This document shows positions 48,553 through 59,022 of a stretch of DNA of 64,000 bases, in pieces (the stretch's first letter is position 1; each line of letters begins with the position of its first letter). The position numbers and the translations under genes were made by a program. The stretch lies in contig QFXE01000007.1 in the NCBI GenBank assembly GCA_003349915.1, forward strand, positions 99,460 through 163,459. Direction: 5' to 3'. The notes under the pieces were generated by a model. That model was given only the letters and a program-made list of their open reading frames with translations. It made no database searches and had not been told where the DNA came from. The stretch comes from an endosymbiont of Escarpia spicata. Lineage in GTDB: Bacteria; Pseudomonadota; Gammaproteobacteria; Chromatiales; Chromatiaceae.

Positions 48553-49806
48553 CTAGCGGTCAATCTCGCCAAATACCACATCCATGGTGCCGATCACGGC
48601 AACCACATCGGCAAGCATATGACCCTTGACCATCTCATCCATCGCAGCAAGGTGGGGAAAACCGGGAGCACGAATCTTCAGTCGGTAAGGCTTGTTGGCC
48701 CCATCGGAGACTATGTAGCAACCGAATTCACCCTTGGGTGCTTCCACGGCAGCGTAAACTTCGCCGGGCGGTGTGCAGTAACCTTCGGTGAAGAGTTTGA
48801 AATGGTGGATCAGGCTCTCCATATCGCCCTTCATGTCTGCCCGTAGCGGCGGCGCAACCTTGTGGTCATTCACCATTACCGGGCCAGGATTGTTGCGCAG
48901 CCACTCGATACACTGCTTGATGATCCGGTTGGACTGCCGCAACTCCTCGATACGCACCAGGTAGCGATCGTAAGAGTCGCCCTCGACGCCCACCGGGATA
49001 TCAAAATCGACCCTGTCATAAGCGGCGTAGGACTGTTTTTTGCGCAGATCCCATTCGATACCTGAGCCACGCAGCATCGGACCGGTAAAACCCAACTGCA
49101 GGGCACGTTCCGGGGATACGACGCCGATACCGACGGTGCGCTGTTTCCAAATCCGGTTATCGGTCAGCAGCGTCTCATACTCATCGACACAGGCCGGGAA
49201 GCGATTGGCGAAATCCTCGATAAAGTCGAGCAGGGAGCCGTGACGGGCATCGTTGCGCCGCTCGGCATCACGCCCCGTCACCCACTGGCTCTGCTGGTAC
49301 TGGGGCATCTGCTCCGGCAGATCACGATAGACGCCGCCGGGCCGATAGTAAGCTGCGTGCATACGCGCACCTGAAACCGCCTCGTAGCAGTCCATCAGGT
49401 CCTCACGCTCACGGAAGGCGTAGAGAAAAACCGTCATCGCACCGACGTCGAGCGCATGGGTCCCCAGCCACATCAGGTGGTTCAGGATACGGGTGATCTC
49501 GTCAAACATTGTGCGGATGTATTGGGCGCGCTCCGGCACCTCTACCCCCAGCAACTTCTCTATCGCCCGTACATAGCCGTGCTCACTGCACATCATGGAG
49601 ACGTAATCGAGACGATCCATGTAGGGAATGCTTTGGTTGTAAGGTTTGGTCTCAGCCAGCTTCTCGGTCGCCCGGTGCAACAGGCCAATATGCGGATCGG
49701 CACGCTCGATGACCTCGCCGTCCATCTCCAGCACCAGACGCAAAACGCCGTGCGCGGCGGGATGCTGCGGCCCGAAATTCAGGGTGTAGTTACGAATCTC
49801 AGGCAT
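48553..49806 (-). CDS. nuoD: NADH-quinone oxidoreductase subunit D
   Basis: This 417-residue 49-kDa-type subunit lines the quinone site. It begins [24 protein letters not shown], carrying the conserved His of the quinone pocket. ATG at 49806 has AGGA 8 nt upstream; a longer 20-codon extension lacks family match. NuoC and NuoD are separate genes here, unlike the fused NuoCD of enterics. Confidence 0.97.
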   Translation of the reverse strand: MPEIRNYTLNFGPQHPAAHGVLRLVLEMDGEVIERADPHIGLLHRATEKLAETKPYNQSIPYMDRLDYVSMMCSEHGYVRAIEKLLGVEVPERAQYIRTMFDEITRILNHLMWLGTHALDVGAMTVFLYAFREREDLMDCYEAVSGARMHAAYYRPGGVYRDLPEQMPQYQQSQWVTGRDAERRNDARHGSLLDFIEDFANRFPACVDEYETLLTDNRIWKQRTVGIGVVSPERALQLGFTGPMLRGSGIEWDLRKKQSYAAYDRVDFDIPVGVEGDSYDRYLVRIEELRQSNRIIKQCIEWLRNNPGPVMVNDHKVAPPLRADMKGDMESLIHHFKLFTEGYCTPPGEVYAAVEAPKGEFGCYIVSDGANKPYRLKIRAPGFPHLAAMDEMVKGHMLADVVAVIGTMDVVFGEIDR

Positions 49807-50518
49807 CGCTGGAATCCTGCTGTTCTGACGCTTCCGGTGGGTTCTGATCGTTGCCGCGGATAACACGGGGGACCAGCGTGCGCCCCTCCATACTTACCGG
49901 CTCATAGATGACACGCGCCTGCTCCGGATCGTAGCGCATCTCCACTTGGCCGATAAGCGGGAAATCCTTGCGGAAGGGGTGACCGATAAAACCGTAATCG
50001 GTGAGTATGCGCCGCAGATCAGGATGCCCTTCAAACAGGATACCGTAGAGATCGAAGGCCTCACGCTCGAACCAGTTGGCACCACTCCAGATGCTCACCA
50101 CTGAGGCGACGATCGGGTGTGTCGTATCCACGAATACACGCAGCCGCAGGCGCATATTGTTCTTTACGGAGAGCAGATGATAGACCGCTGCAAAGCGCTT
50201 CTCCGCATTGAGATCGAATGCCCTGTCAGACTCCACGCCACGTCCGAAGCCGGTTGACGAAGCCGTGGTCACATCCCACTCCGCCACGCCATAGGCAGAG
50301 TAATCGACGCCACAGACATCAATCACCTCCTCGAAGTGAAACGCCTCATCATCCCGAAGGATCTCCCCAATCTGCAGGAGATGATCACGAGGCACGATCA
50401 GCGTGACCTCGCCGAAACCCTGCTCAACCTCGCAACCCTGCTCGGCAAATCGTCCGGTCAGGCCGTCTGCCAGGGATGCCATTCTTGCTTCCAGGGGAGT
50501 CTGCGCGCTATCACTCAT
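49799..50518 (-). CDS. nuoC: NADH-quinone oxidoreductase subunit C
   Basis: This 239-residue 30-kDa-type subunit has [42 protein letters not shown], the family signature. ATG at 50518 has AGGTG close upstream; a GTG three codons earlier is possible. It overlaps nuoD by 8 bp. Confidence 0.97.
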   Translation of the reverse strand: MSDSAQTPLEARMASLADGLTGRFAEQGCEVEQGFGEVTLIVPRDHLLQIGEILRDDEAFHFEEVIDVCGVDYSAYGVAEWDVTTASSTGFGRGVESDRAFDLNAEKRFAAVYHLLSVKNNMRLRLRVFVDTTHPIVASVVSIWSGANWFEREAFDLYGILFEGHPDLRRILTDYGFIGHPFRKDFPLIGQVEMRYDPEQARVIYEPVSMEGRTLVPRVIRGNDQNPPEASEQQDSSDA

Positions 50519-50527
50519 TCCGTTCAC

Positions 50528-51004
50528 CTATCGCGCAATCGTGCTGGTGCGGCGAATCTTGTCCTGCAGCTGCAGAACACCATACAGCAGCGCCTCCGCA
50601 GTGGGCGGGCATCCCGGCACATAGATGTCGACCGGCACCACGCGGTCACAACCCCGCACCACCGCATAGGAGTAGTGGTAGTAACCGCCGCCGTTGGCAC
50701 AGGAACCCATGGATATCACCCAGCGAGGCTCTGCCATCTGATCGTAGACCTTGCGCAAGGCGGGGGCCATCTTATTGACCAGGGTACCGGCCACGATCAT
50801 CACATCCGACTGCCGTGGACTGGGACGAAAGATGATACCGAAGCGGTCCATGTCATAGCGAGCCGCAGCAGCGTGCATCATCTCCACGGCACAGCAGGCC
50901 AGACCAAAAGTCATGGGCCAGAGAGACCCGGTACGCGCCCAGTTGATCAGCTTGTCGGCGGAAGTGGTGATGACACCCTTCTCGAGAAGACCTTCTACTC
51001 CCAT
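50528..51004 (-). CDS. nuoB: NADH-quinone oxidoreductase subunit B
   Basis: This 158-residue subunit carries cluster N2 via [19 protein letters not shown] and [15 protein letters not shown]2 reduces quinone. It overlaps nuoA by 10 bp. Confidence 0.98.
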   Translation of the reverse strand: MGVEGLLEKGVITTSADKLINWARTGSLWPMTFGLACCAVEMMHAAAARYDMDRFGIIFRPSPRQSDVMIVAGTLVNKMAPALRKVYDQMAEPRWVISMGSCANGGGYYHYSYAVVRGCDRVVPVDIYVPGCPPTAEALLYGVLQLQDKIRRTSTIAR

Positions 51005-51351
51005 TCAAGCGCCCCTTTCTTCCACTCGTAGATAAAGCCGATAACCAAAATACCGAGAAAGACCATCATTGCGACGAAACCCACCATTCCAAGTTCACCC
51101 AAAACGACAGCCCAGGGAAAGAGGAAGGCAATCTCAAGATCAAAGATAATAAAGAGGATGGCAACGAGGTAGTAACGAACATCAAACTTCATGCGGGCAT
51201 CTTCGAAGGCCTCAAAGCCGCACTCGTAGGGCGAGAGCTTCTCCGCATCTGGCTTACGGGTTCCAAGCAGAAACCCCATGCCGATGACCACGACCCCCAG
51301 AACAAAGGCCACAGCCAGAAAAATCAGGATAGGCAGATAATTTTCGAGCAT
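50995..51351 (-). CDS. nuoA: NADH-quinone oxidoreductase subunit A
   Basis: This 118-residue first gene of the nuo operon encodes three helices with [42 protein letters not shown] at 51351 follows a G-rich ribosome site; the frame opens 20 codons earlier without support. The promoter must lie in 51352-51482. Confidence 0.97.
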   Translation of the reverse strand: MLENYLPILIFLAVAFVLGVVVIGMGFLLGTRKPDAEKLSPYECGFEAFEDARMKFDVRYYLVAILFIIFDLEIAFLFPWAVVLGELGMVGFVAMMVFLGILVIGFIYEWKKGALEWE

Positions 51352-51482
51352 TGTTATGTCGCCCCCCTCAGAACGATCATAATTATCGCAAAAGTTTAGA
51401 GCAGCACCCAATTCATGTCAAGTCGTACGCAACCGGATAAAGTGATATTTATCAATAAGTTATTCTAATTTTTTTCAGGCAT

Positions 51483-51518
51483 AAAAAACGGCATCACCCG
51501 TTTATGAGCGATACCGTT
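51483..51518 (-). terminator. Terminator of tRNA-Leu
   Basis: 13-bp arms (51506-51518, 51487-51499), with some wobble, are followed on the minus strand by six T with one A. It lies 6 bp past the tRNA 3' end and separates it from nuoA. Confidence 0.75.
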
Positions 51519-51524
51519 CATGAA

Positions 51525-51609
51525 TGGTGCCGATGGCCGGACTTGAACCGGCACGGCTTACGCCACTACCCCCTCAAGATAGCGTGTCTACCAATTCCAC
51601 CACATCGGC
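51525..51609 (-). tRNA. tRNA-Leu (GAG)
   Basis: This 85-nt class II tRNA has anticodon loop CTTGAGG (anticodon GAG), a long variable arm, T-arm GCCGGTTCAAGTCCGGC and encoded CCA. It lies directly after secG, as in other gammaproteobacteria. Confidence 0.96.
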
Positions 51610-51626
51610 AATAAAATCGCTGAATA

Positions 51627-52010
51627 TTACTCTTGCACTTCTGATTCAGGCACCGCTACCGGCACCTCCTGCCCAGGCGCAGGGATCACAGGCACGTCAG
51701 AATTGATCGTCTCTGCAGCGGGAACCGCCGTCTCCACCTGCTCAGTCTGCATCGACTCCATAAGCCCTTGCGGTTCTCGGCTCTGAGTGGAGAAGTAAGC
51801 CAGCGCCATACTGGTTATGAAAAAGAGCGCCGCCAGTGCTGCGGTGGCCCGCGACAGGAACGAGGCTGAACCCTGTGCACCAAACACGGTCGCAGAGGCG
51901 CCACTGCCAAATGCCGCACCGGCATCCGCACCCTTACCGTGCTGAATCAGAATCAGTCCGACCAGGCCCAGCGCCAGAAAGAGGTGAAATACAACAAGAA
52001 TCGTCTGCAT
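51627..52010 (-). CDS. secG: Protein translocase subunit SecG
   Basis: This 127-residue Sec channel subunit has two helices (about 2-20 and 57-75), with the conserved IQHGKGADAGAAFGSGASATVFGAQGS loop between them. The C-terminal tail is long, acidic and Pro/Val-rich, longer than usual. It is co-oriented with tpiA (25 bp apart) and tRNA-Leu. Confidence 0.96.
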   Translation of the reverse strand: MQTILVVFHLFLALGLVGLILIQHGKGADAGAAFGSGASATVFGAQGSASFLSRATAALAALFFITSMALAYFSTQSREPQGLMESMQTEQVETAVPAAETINSDVPVIPAPGQEVPVAVPESEVQE

Positions 52011-52035
52011 GAAACTTTTCGCTGCCTATCAGAAT

Positions 52036-52788
52036 TTAGTTTGCGGCGGTACAGATGCCTAGAAAATCCGCCGCCTTGAGTGAAGCACCGCCAATCAGGC
52101 CACCATCGATATCGGGTTTGCCGATCAACTCCTTGGCGTTATCCGGTTTCATGGAACCGCCATAGAGGATGCGTAGTCCCTCTGCCACTTCCCCGCTCTT
52201 CCCAGCCACTTGGCCACGGATAAAAGCGTGTACATCCTGGGCCTGTTCCGGGGTCGCCGTCTTACCGGTACCTATTGCCCAGACCGGCTCGTAAGCGACA
52301 ACACCACCGGCCAACGCCTCGACGCCTTCAAGTTCGATCACCGCATTCAGCTGACGTGCGCAGACATCCTCGGTAATACCCTGCTCACGCTCTTCGAGGG
52401 TCTCCCCGATGCATAGAATGGGAACCAGACCAGCTGCACGCGCGGCGGCGTACTTCTTTGCCACCAACTCGTCGCTCTCCCCGTGATAGGTACGGCGCTC
52501 AGAGTGCCCGACAATGACATACTTGCAGGCAAAGTCGTTCAACATGGAAGCTGCAATCTCACCAGTAAAGGCCCCGGAGGCTTCGACAGAGAGATCCTGG
52601 CCGCCCCAGGCAATCACAGAACCCGAGAGTTGCTCCTGAACCTGCGGCATGAACACAGCAGGGGGACAAACTGCCATTTCAGCATTTTTGACTTCACCCG
52701 CACCGGCCTTGAGACCTTCGAGCAGTTCGCGAACGCTCTCGATGGAACCATTCATTTTCCAGTTTCCGGCTACCAGCGGCCTACGCAT
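52036..52788 (-). CDS. tpiA: Triose-phosphate isomerase
   Basis: This 250-residue TIM-barrel glycolytic enzyme interconverts dihydroxyacetone phosphate and glyceraldehyde 3-phosphate. Catalytic residues are Lys in GNWKMNG, His in IVGHSERR and Glu in VAYEPVWAIGTG; the phosphate loop is near YGGSMKPDN. Confidence 0.98.
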   Translation of the reverse strand: MRRPLVAGNWKMNGSIESVRELLEGLKAGAGEVKNAEMAVCPPAVFMPQVQEQLSGSVIAWGGQDLSVEASGAFTGEIAASMLNDFACKYVIVGHSERRTYHGESDELVAKKYAAARAAGLVPILCIGETLEEREQGITEDVCARQLNAVIELEGVEALAGGVVAYEPVWAIGTGKTATPEQAQDVHAFIRGQVAGKSGEVAEGLRILYGGSMKPDNAKELIGKPDIDGGLIGGASLKAADFLGICTAAN

Positions 52789-52932
52789 GTCAAAACTCCT
52801 GCTGAACGAACAAAGCGGGCTAGCTTAACGGGCAACGCGCCTGAAATCAATGGCGATGAGACTATTTAACTCAAGTTTCGGAGTTCGCCATGATGGTTGG
52901 CATGGAGTGTGGCCTCTCTAATGTGGCGAACG

Positions 52933-52997
52933 TAGGGTGCGCTGTGCGCACCAGAATAAGCAGTTACAGCAATCATGGTGCGCACAGCGCACCCTTA
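52933..52997. repeat. REP-like palindrome, family 1, copy C (inverted)
   Basis: 20-bp arms pair (left TAGGGTGCGCTG..., right CAGCGCACCC...). A single C-to-T difference from copy A is compensated on the other arm. The loop reads as the reverse complement of the copy A loop, so this copy is inverted. It lies between tpiA and glmM. Confidence 0.85.
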
Positions 52998-53063
52998 AAT
53001 TTTCCCTCTACTTACAGCGGAGCAATCTATTTCTATGATTTCAGGATGGCAACAGGACCATAC

Positions 53064-54413
53064 TCAATCCACTGTGACCAGTCCCCGCACCACATCCGCG
53101 AGCTGCTCCGTCAGCCGGTCGACCTGCTCCATATCATTGCCCTCAAGCATGACCCGGATCAACGGCTCAGTACCGGAAGGCCGCAACAGCACCCGGCCAC
53201 TACGTCCCAGCTCCGTTTCCACATCATGCACGGCATTGGCCACCTCGCCCGAGGCCATTACATCGGCGGGCGTCATATCCCCAAGCTTTATGTTGACCAG
53301 TTTTTGGGGATATTTCGTCATACCGGCCGCCAGTTCCCGTAGAGGCTGACCGGATAGTTGAACCTCCGCCAGTACTTGCAGCGCAGAGATAATGCCATCT
53401 CCAGTGGTAGTCCGGTCGAGGCAGATGATGTGACCGGACTGCTCACCACCGAGATTCCAGCCTTTTTCGGTCAGACGCTCCATGATGTAACGATCCCCCA
53501 CCTGGGTTCGCTCCAGCACCACGCCCTGCTCGCGTAATGCAACCTCCAGCCCCAGATTACTCATCTGGGTGCCGATCACCGCACCTTTCAGGGTTCCCTT
53601 CCGCATGCGGGAACTGGCGATAATGAAGAGAATCTCATCGCCATCGACCTCTTCCCCCCGGTCATCCACCATGATCAAACGATCACCATCGCCATCGAAT
53701 GCGACACCAAGATCCGCCTTGTGCTCCAGCACAGCCGCCTTAAGATGTTCAGGATGAGTAGAGCCCACGCCGTCATTGATATTCAACCCGTCAGGCCGCA
53801 CACCGATTGCCACCACGTCTGCGCCCAGCTCATCGAACACATAGGGGGCGATGTTGTAGGTGGCGCCGTGGGCACAGTCGACCACGATCTTCATGCCCCT
53901 GAAGCTAAGGCTCATGGGGATCGTGCTCTTGCAGAATTCGATGTAACGGCCTTCGCCGTCATCCAGGCGGTAGGCCTTGCCGAGACTGGCGGAATCAACT
54001 GTCGTAATCTCTTTATCCAGCTCTTGCTCGATGGCGGTTTCAACATCATCAGGCAGCTTGGTACCCTGGGCGGAAAAAAACTTGATGCCGTTGTCGTGGA
54101 ATGGATTGTGAGAGGCGCTGATCACGATTCCCGCCTGGGCATGCAGGGTTCGGGTGAGATAGGCAATACCTGGGGTCGGCATGGGTCCCAGCAGCTTGAT
54201 GTTGACTCCGGCAGCCGACAAACCCGCCTCAAGCGCCGACTCTAAAAGATAACCGGAGATGCGGGTATCCTTACCGATCAGCACACTGCTATTGCCCCCA
54301 CCACCCAGAACACGACCAGCAGCCCAGCCGAGCTTGAGCACAAACTCTGGGGTTATCGCACCCTGACCGACCAACCCGCGAATGCCGTCTGTGCCAAAAT
54401 ATTTGCGTTCCAC
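53064..54413 (-). CDS. glmM: Phosphoglucosamine mutase
   Basis: This 449-residue enzyme converts glucosamine 6-phosphate to glucosamine 1-phosphate for cell-wall and LPS precursors. Active Ser lies in [15 protein letters not shown], the Mg site in [13 protein letters not shown], and the sugar loop is GEQSGHI. The start is GTG, with GGAG 6 nt upstream. It sits beside folP. Confidence 0.98.
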   Translation of the reverse strand: MERKYFGTDGIRGLVGQGAITPEFVLKLGWAAGRVLGGGGNSSVLIGKDTRISGYLLESALEAGLSAAGVNIKLLGPMPTPGIAYLTRTLHAQAGIVISASHNPFHDNGIKFFSAQGTKLPDDVETAIEQELDKEITTVDSASLGKAYRLDDGEGRYIEFCKSTIPMSLSFRGMKIVVDCAHGATYNIAPYVFDELGADVVAIGVRPDGLNINDGVGSTHPEHLKAAVLEHKADLGVAFDGDGDRLIMVDDRGEEVDGDEILFIIASSRMRKGTLKGAVIGTQMSNLGLEVALREQGVVLERTQVGDRYIMERLTEKGWNLGGEQSGHIICLDRTTTGDGIISALQVLAEVQLSGQPLRELAAGMTKYPQKLVNIKLGDMTPADVMASGEVANAVHDVETELGRSGRVLLRPSGTEPLIRVMLEGNDMEQVDRLTEQLADVVRGLVTVD

Positions 54414-54431
54414 CCTACTCTCCTTTTTCGG

Positions 54432-55259
54432 TTATTCCATCACTGCAGCAGCAATCCGCAGCGCATCAACCGTTGCTTTAACATCGTGTGCGCGAATGAT
54501 CGACGCCCCCTGAGTGGCAGCCAAAACGGCTGCTGCAACGCTGCCGTACAATCGCTGATCCACCGGCGCATCACCAAGCAACGCTCCAATCATCGATTTG
54601 CGCGAGATGCCTACCAGCAGCGGCACCGACAACGCAGAAAATTCCGACAGATTCTTCAAGAGGGCAAGATTATGCGCCAGGGTCTTGCCGAAACCAAACC
54701 CAGGATCCACCAATAGTCGCTCAAGGAAGATACCTGCACTGCGGCAGGCTTTGATACGTTCAGAGAGAAAATCACGCACATCGGCCACAACATCAGTATA
54801 CTCCGGCGCCGCCTGCATGGTGCATGGCTCACCCCGCATATGCATCAGGCAGACCGGCACCGCCAACTCAGCTGCCGCTTCAAGCGCACCTTCCGCCTGT
54901 AAAGCCTGCACGTCATTGATCAGTCCGGCACCGGCCGCAACCGCTTCACGCATCACCGCCGGCTTGCTGGTATCGATGGAAATGGGAACGTCGAGCTCCC
55001 GGCTGAGCCGTTCTATCAACGGCACAACCCGATCGATCTCCTGCGCCTCGGATACGGGACTGGCGCCCGGCCGGGTCGATTCCCCGCCGATATCGACGAT
55101 TGCAGCCCCCGCCTCCACCATGCCGAGAGCATGTCTCAGCGCCGGGTCGTTTCGAGTGAAACGGCCACCGTCAGAGAAAGAGTCAGGAGTGACGTTAAGG
55201 ACGCCCATGACCTGGGGGACCCCCAGGTCTACGGACTTACCTGCACAATCTAGAATCAA
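54432..55259 (-). CDS. folP: Dihydropteroate synthase
   Basis: This 275-residue folate enzyme joins pterin pyrophosphate and para-aminobenzoate, the sulfonamide target. Signatures are MGVLNVTPDSFSDGG, DIGGESTRPGA and PVSIDTSKP-type (VPISIDTSKP). It is in the ftsH-folP-glmM order. Confidence 0.97.
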   Translation of the reverse strand: MILDCAGKSVDLGVPQVMGVLNVTPDSFSDGGRFTRNDPALRHALGMVEAGAAIVDIGGESTRPGASPVSEAQEIDRVVPLIERLSRELDVPISIDTSKPAVMREAVAAGAGLINDVQALQAEGALEAAAELAVPVCLMHMRGEPCTMQAAPEYTDVVADVRDFLSERIKACRSAGIFLERLLVDPGFGFGKTLAHNLALLKNLSEFSALSVPLLVGISRKSMIGALLGDAPVDQRLYGSVAAAVLAATQGASIIRAHDVKATVDALRIAAAVME

Positions 55260-55276
55260 CGGGAGCGACTGACGGG

Positions 55277-57187
55277 TCAGTGCTGGTTGGCGGGGTTTCC
55301 GATAGTATCCGAGGAACCGTCTGAAGCAGGCGCCTCGCCAGAAGGTTTTTCCGAATCATCCGAGTCGGACTCATCCCAATCAGCCGGGGGACGAGGTTTT
55401 TTACCCGTCATGATATCGTCGATCTGATCAGAATCGATGGTTTCGTATTTGATCAGCGCCTCCGCCATGAGGTGCAGTTTATCGAGATTGTCCTTCAGAA
55501 TCTGATCTGAACGCTGGTAGTTACGATCAATGAAACCGCGGATCTCCTCATCAATGATATGTGCGGTATCGTCGGAGACATTTTTGTGCTGAGTGACGGA
55601 TCGGCCAAGAAAAACCTCCTCCTCCTCTTCTCCGTACAGCAATGGACCAAGGCGCTCGGAGAGCCCCCATTTGGTCACCATGTTGCGAGCGATTTCAGTT
55701 GCCCGCTTGATATCGTTGGAAGCGCCGGTGGTCACCTTGTCGATGCCGAAAATCAGTTCTTCGGCGATGCGACCGCCAAACAGGCTGGAGATCTGGCTCT
55801 CAAGAAGCTCCTTGCTGTAGCTGTAACGATCCTCCTCCGGCAGGAACATGGTCACGCCGAGCGCCCGTCCGCGGGGGATGATACTGACCTTGTAGACAGG
55901 GTCATGAGATGGCACCGAGCGCCCAACGATGGCGTGGCCGGCCTCATGATAGGCGGTGAGTTTCTTCTCTTCATCGTTCATCACCATGGAGCGCCGCTCG
56001 GCACCCATCATGATCTTGTCCTTCGCCTTCTCCATGTCCATCATCTCCACCAAAGCCTTGTTGGTGCGGGCAGCAAAAAGCGCCGCCTCATTGACGAGAT
56101 TGGCCAGATCGGCACCGGAGAAACCAGGTGTGCCACGGGCAATGATGGAGGGTTTTACATCGTCATCGGCAGCCACCTTGCGCAAATGGACCTTGAGAAT
56201 CTGCTCACGTCCCCGCACATCCGGCAGGGGCACGACAATCTGACGATCGAAGCGACCGGGGCGCAGCAGCGCCGGATCCAGCACATCCGGACGGTTGGTG
56301 GCAGCAATCACGATAACGCCTTCATTACCTTCAAAGCCGTCCATCTCCACCAGCAGCTGGTTCAGTGTCTGCTCACGCTCGTCGTGACCACCACCGAGGC
56401 CCGCACCACGATGCCGGCCCACTGCGTCGATCTCGTCGATGAAGATGATGCAGGGCGCATGTTTCTTGGCCTGCTCGAACATGTCGCGCACACGGGATGC
56501 GCCGACACCTACGAACATCTCCACGAAATCGGAACCGGAGATGGTAAAGAAAGGCACCTTGGCCTCACCGGCGATGGCGCGGGCCAGGAGCGTCTTGCCC
56601 GTACCCGGCGCCCCCACCATCAGTGCGCCACGGGGAATCTTACCGCCAAGTTTCTGGAATTTTGAGGGATCTCGTAGAAAATCCACCATCTCGGAGACTT
56701 CTTCCTTCGCCTCTTCGACACCGGCCACATCGCTGAATGTCACCTTCACCTGGTCTTCGCTGAGCATACGCGCCTTGCTCTTTCCGAAGGACATGGCGCC
56801 ACGGCCTCCGCCGCCGCCCTGCATCTGACGCATGAAGAAGATCCACAGGCCGATAAGCACAAACAGGGGGAACCAGTTGATGAGGATATTCATCAGCAAC
56901 GAGGGTTTCTCAGGCGGCGTGGCCACAATCTCAACATTGTTGTTGAGCAGGTCGCTCACCAGACCATCGTCGCCGGGACTGTAGGTGGAGAAATGCTGCC
57001 CGGAACTCAGGGTGCCATCAATGGTGCGCCCATTGATGGTGACATCTTTCACTGCGCCAGACTTAACATCTCCGATAAACTCAGAGTAGCTTTTCGGCTG
57101 GGCCTTGGTCTGGGTGGTGGTGAAATTGTTGAAAACCGTCATCAATACAACGGCGATCACCACCCAAAGAATCAGATTCTTTGCCAT
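55277..57187 (-). CDS. ftsH: ATP-dependent zinc metalloprotease FtsH
   Basis: This is a 636-residue membrane AAA+ protease. Two N-terminal helices (about 2-20 and 97-117) flank a periplasmic domain. Walker A is VGAPGTGKT, Walker B is [12 protein letters not shown], and the zinc site is HEAGHA with a later Asp. It degrades unassembled membrane proteins and regulators. ATG at 57187 starts MAKNLILW as in E. coli; a TTG three codons earlier is also placed behind a G-rich site. Confidence 0.98.
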   Translation of the reverse strand: MAKNLILWVVIAVVLMTVFNNFTTTQTKAQPKSYSEFIGDVKSGAVKDVTINGRTIDGTLSSGQHFSTYSPGDDGLVSDLLNNNVEIVATPPEKPSLLMNILINWFPLFVLIGLWIFFMRQMQGGGGGRGAMSFGKSKARMLSEDQVKVTFSDVAGVEEAKEEVSEMVDFLRDPSKFQKLGGKIPRGALMVGAPGTGKTLLARAIAGEAKVPFFTISGSDFVEMFVGVGASRVRDMFEQAKKHAPCIIFIDEIDAVGRHRGAGLGGGHDEREQTLNQLLVEMDGFEGNEGVIVIAATNRPDVLDPALLRPGRFDRQIVVPLPDVRGREQILKVHLRKVAADDDVKPSIIARGTPGFSGADLANLVNEAALFAARTNKALVEMMDMEKAKDKIMMGAERRSMVMNDEEKKLTAYHEAGHAIVGRSVPSHDPVYKVSIIPRGRALGVTMFLPEEDRYSYSKELLESQISSLFGGRIAEELIFGIDKVTTGASNDIKRATEIARNMVTKWGLSERLGPLLYGEEEEEVFLGRSVTQHKNVSDDTAHIIDEEIRGFIDRNYQRSDQILKDNLDKLHLMAEALIKYETIDSDQIDDIMTGKKPRPPADWDESDSDDSEKPSGEAPASDGSSDTIGNPANQH

Positions 57188-57337
57188 ATCGTTCAAACTT
57201 CTTTCCCCTCAAATTATCCCGGCAACTAAAAATATCTTTTCACATCAAGCAATTAGCAAGAAAACGACCACCGTCCTCCAACCACTTTAGCGCCGCAACC
57301 AAAGGGATACCTGGAATTTTGGCGGTTTTGTACGGTA

Positions 57338-57958
57338 CTACAACTTAAAGCCCGTCGCTACCAGATAGATTTCGCGGCTTTTAGACCTGGAAGACTTGGG
57401 CTTACGGCTTACCACCCTGCCGAACGCCTCACGCATGTCCCGTATATATTGTTCAAAACCCTCGCCCTGGAAGACCTTGACCACAAAACCGCCACCGGGG
57501 CACAGCACCTCTTTGGCAAAATCCAGTGCCAATTCACACAGGTACATGGAACGGGGCTGATCCACGGTGGCCATACCCGTAACATTGGGGGCTATATCGG
57601 AAATTACAAGATCCACGGGCTTCTCTTGCAGAATTCCCCGTAACTCATCAAGTGGCTCCTGATCCCGGAAATCCCCCTGGATGAACGGCACCCCGGCAAT
57701 AGGATCCATCTCCAGGATATCCAGGGCCACCACCATGCCTTTATCTCCGACCAACTGCCGGGCATATTGCGACCAACCCCCCGGCGCGGCGCCCAGATCC
57801 ACCACCCGCATTCCTGGTTTTATGAGCCGGTCCTTCTCCTGGATCTCCATGAGCTTGAAAACCGCACGAGAACGGTATCCCTCTCTCTGGGCACGTTTTA
57901 CGTACTCATCCTTGAAGTGACGATCAAGCCACTGGCGGCTGCTCTTACTGCGTTTCAT
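57338..57958 (-). CDS. rlmE: 23S rRNA 2'-O-ribose methyltransferase
   Basis: This 206-residue SAM-dependent enzyme (FtsJ) methylates U2552 of 23S rRNA. The fold shows [20 protein letters not shown] (SAM loop), the acidic [11 protein letters not shown] segment and Lys in [14 protein letters not shown]. It lies upstream of ftsH on the same strand and is divergent from yhbY. Confidence 0.97.
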   Translation of the reverse strand: MKRSKSSRQWLDRHFKDEYVKRAQREGYRSRAVFKLMEIQEKDRLIKPGMRVVDLGAAPGGWSQYARQLVGDKGMVVALDILEMDPIAGVPFIQGDFRDQEPLDELRGILQEKPVDLVISDIAPNVTGMATVDQPRSMYLCELALDFAKEVLCPGGGFVVKVFQGEGFEQYIRDMREAFGRVVSRKPKSSRSKSREIYLVATGFKL

Positions 57959-58066
57959 ATTCAGTATCAGACCATTATTCCGGCAAAAAACCCCACAACG
58001 CGCCTTTCAGGGGAGGCGCCATCTAAGGTAGAATTCCGCCCCAAATCTTTATACGGCACCCACATT

Positions 58067-58363
58067 ATGACCCTCTCTCCCCAGCAAAAACGCGAACTGA
58101 AAAAATTGGCGCATCACCTCAAACCTGTGGTCATGGTAGGTCAACATGGGCTCCGGGAGAGTGTGCAGGATGAAATCGGCATAGCCCTCGACAGCCATGA
58201 ACTGATCAAGGTAAAGCTTGCAGGCGCCGATAAAGCCGACCGCGAGCAGCTCAGTGAGGCGATTGCTTCCCGCCAAAATGCCGATCTGGTGCAGATTATC
58301 GGCCGCGTCGCCATCTTCTACCGGCCCAATCCGGATAAAAAGAAAAACCGGATTGTGGTCTAG
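58067..58363 (+). CDS. yhbY: YhbY, CRM-domain ribosome-associated RNA-binding protein
   Basis: This 98-residue protein starts at ATG 58067; the frame opens about 100 codons earlier but matches nothing there. The CRM fold includes LSPQQKRELKKLAHHLKPVVMVGQHGL (GxxG loop) and IGRVAIFYRPNPDKKK. It binds pre-50S particles. It is divergent from rlmE and converges on greA. Confidence 0.96.
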   Translation: MTLSPQQKRELKKLAHHLKPVVMVGQHGLRESVQDEIGIALDSHELIKVKLAGADKADREQLSEAIASRQNADLVQIIGRVAIFYRPNPDKKKNRIVV

Positions 58364-58395
58364 TAGTCCTTATCAATAAATAAAATCAGGGCTTG

Positions 58396-58471
58396 TAGGG
58401 TGCGCCATGCGCACCGTGAATAGCGTACATACCGCGATCACGGCTTGTTTTGGTGCGCATGGCGCACCCTA
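58396..58471. repeat. REP-like palindrome, family 1, copy D
   Basis: 20-bp arms (from 58396; to 58471) differ from copy A at one base (G to A), and the opposite arm carries the matching C-to-T. The loop is the longest (about 36 nt). It lies between the convergent yhbY and greA ends. Confidence 0.85.
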
Positions 58472-58478
58472 CGTATAC

Positions 58479-58510
58479 CTGCCGGTTCCGCTGCGCTTGA
58501 ACCTGCCTAC
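58479..58510 (-). repeat. REP-like element, family 3, copy 2
   Basis: On the minus strand it reads GTAGGCAGGTTC, AAGCGCAGCG, GAACC. The GGTTC/GAACC stem is perfect here, while the copy at 5862 needs G-U pairs. It directly follows copy D of family 1. Confidence 0.65.
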
Positions 58511-58520
58511 AAAATGAGCG

Positions 58521-58997
58521 TTAGACGTAACGGACGTCCAGTATCTCAAACTCCCTCGCGCCGCCAGGCGTCTCGAGAAAGACGTCATCGCCCTCGGACT
58601 TGCCGATCAGCGCCCGTGCAATAGGTGAACCGACCGATATCAGACCGTTTTTGATATCCGCCTCATCTTCGCCGACGATCTGGTAGGTCAACTCAGCATC
58701 ATTGTCGAGTTCCAACACATCAACAGTGGCGCCGAACACCACCTTGCCTCCAGCGTTGAGGGTGGTGACATCTATGATCTGGGCGTGGGACAGCTTACCC
58801 TCCAGATCCTTGATACGGCCTTCAATAAAACCCTGTTGTTCACGCGCGGCGTGATACTCAGCATTTTCTTTCAAATCACCATGTTCGCGGGCTTCGGCAA
58901 TCGCCTTGATCACCTTGGGGCGGGCAACCCGCTTAAGCTCAACAAGTTCTTCCTGCAGACGCTCCGCGCCTCTGGCGGTCAGAGGTACCTTGCTCAT
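58521..58997 (-). CDS. greA: Transcription elongation factor GreA
   Basis: This 158-residue factor restarts backtracked RNA polymerase by stimulating RNA cleavage. The N-terminal coiled coil ([38 protein letters not shown]) carries the catalytic acidic tip. The FKBP-like C-domain ends [15 protein letters not shown]. It is in carA-carB-greA order. Confidence 0.98.
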   Translation of the reverse strand: MSKVPLTARGAERLQEELVELKRVARPKVIKAIAEAREHGDLKENAEYHAAREQQGFIEGRIKDLEGKLSHAQIIDVTTLNAGGKVVFGATVDVLELDNDAELTYQIVGEDEADIKNGLISVGSPIARALIGKSEGDDVFLETPGGAREFEILDVRYV

Positions 58998-59022
58998 ATT
59001 CTGTCTCCTCGCCTCATTGCAA

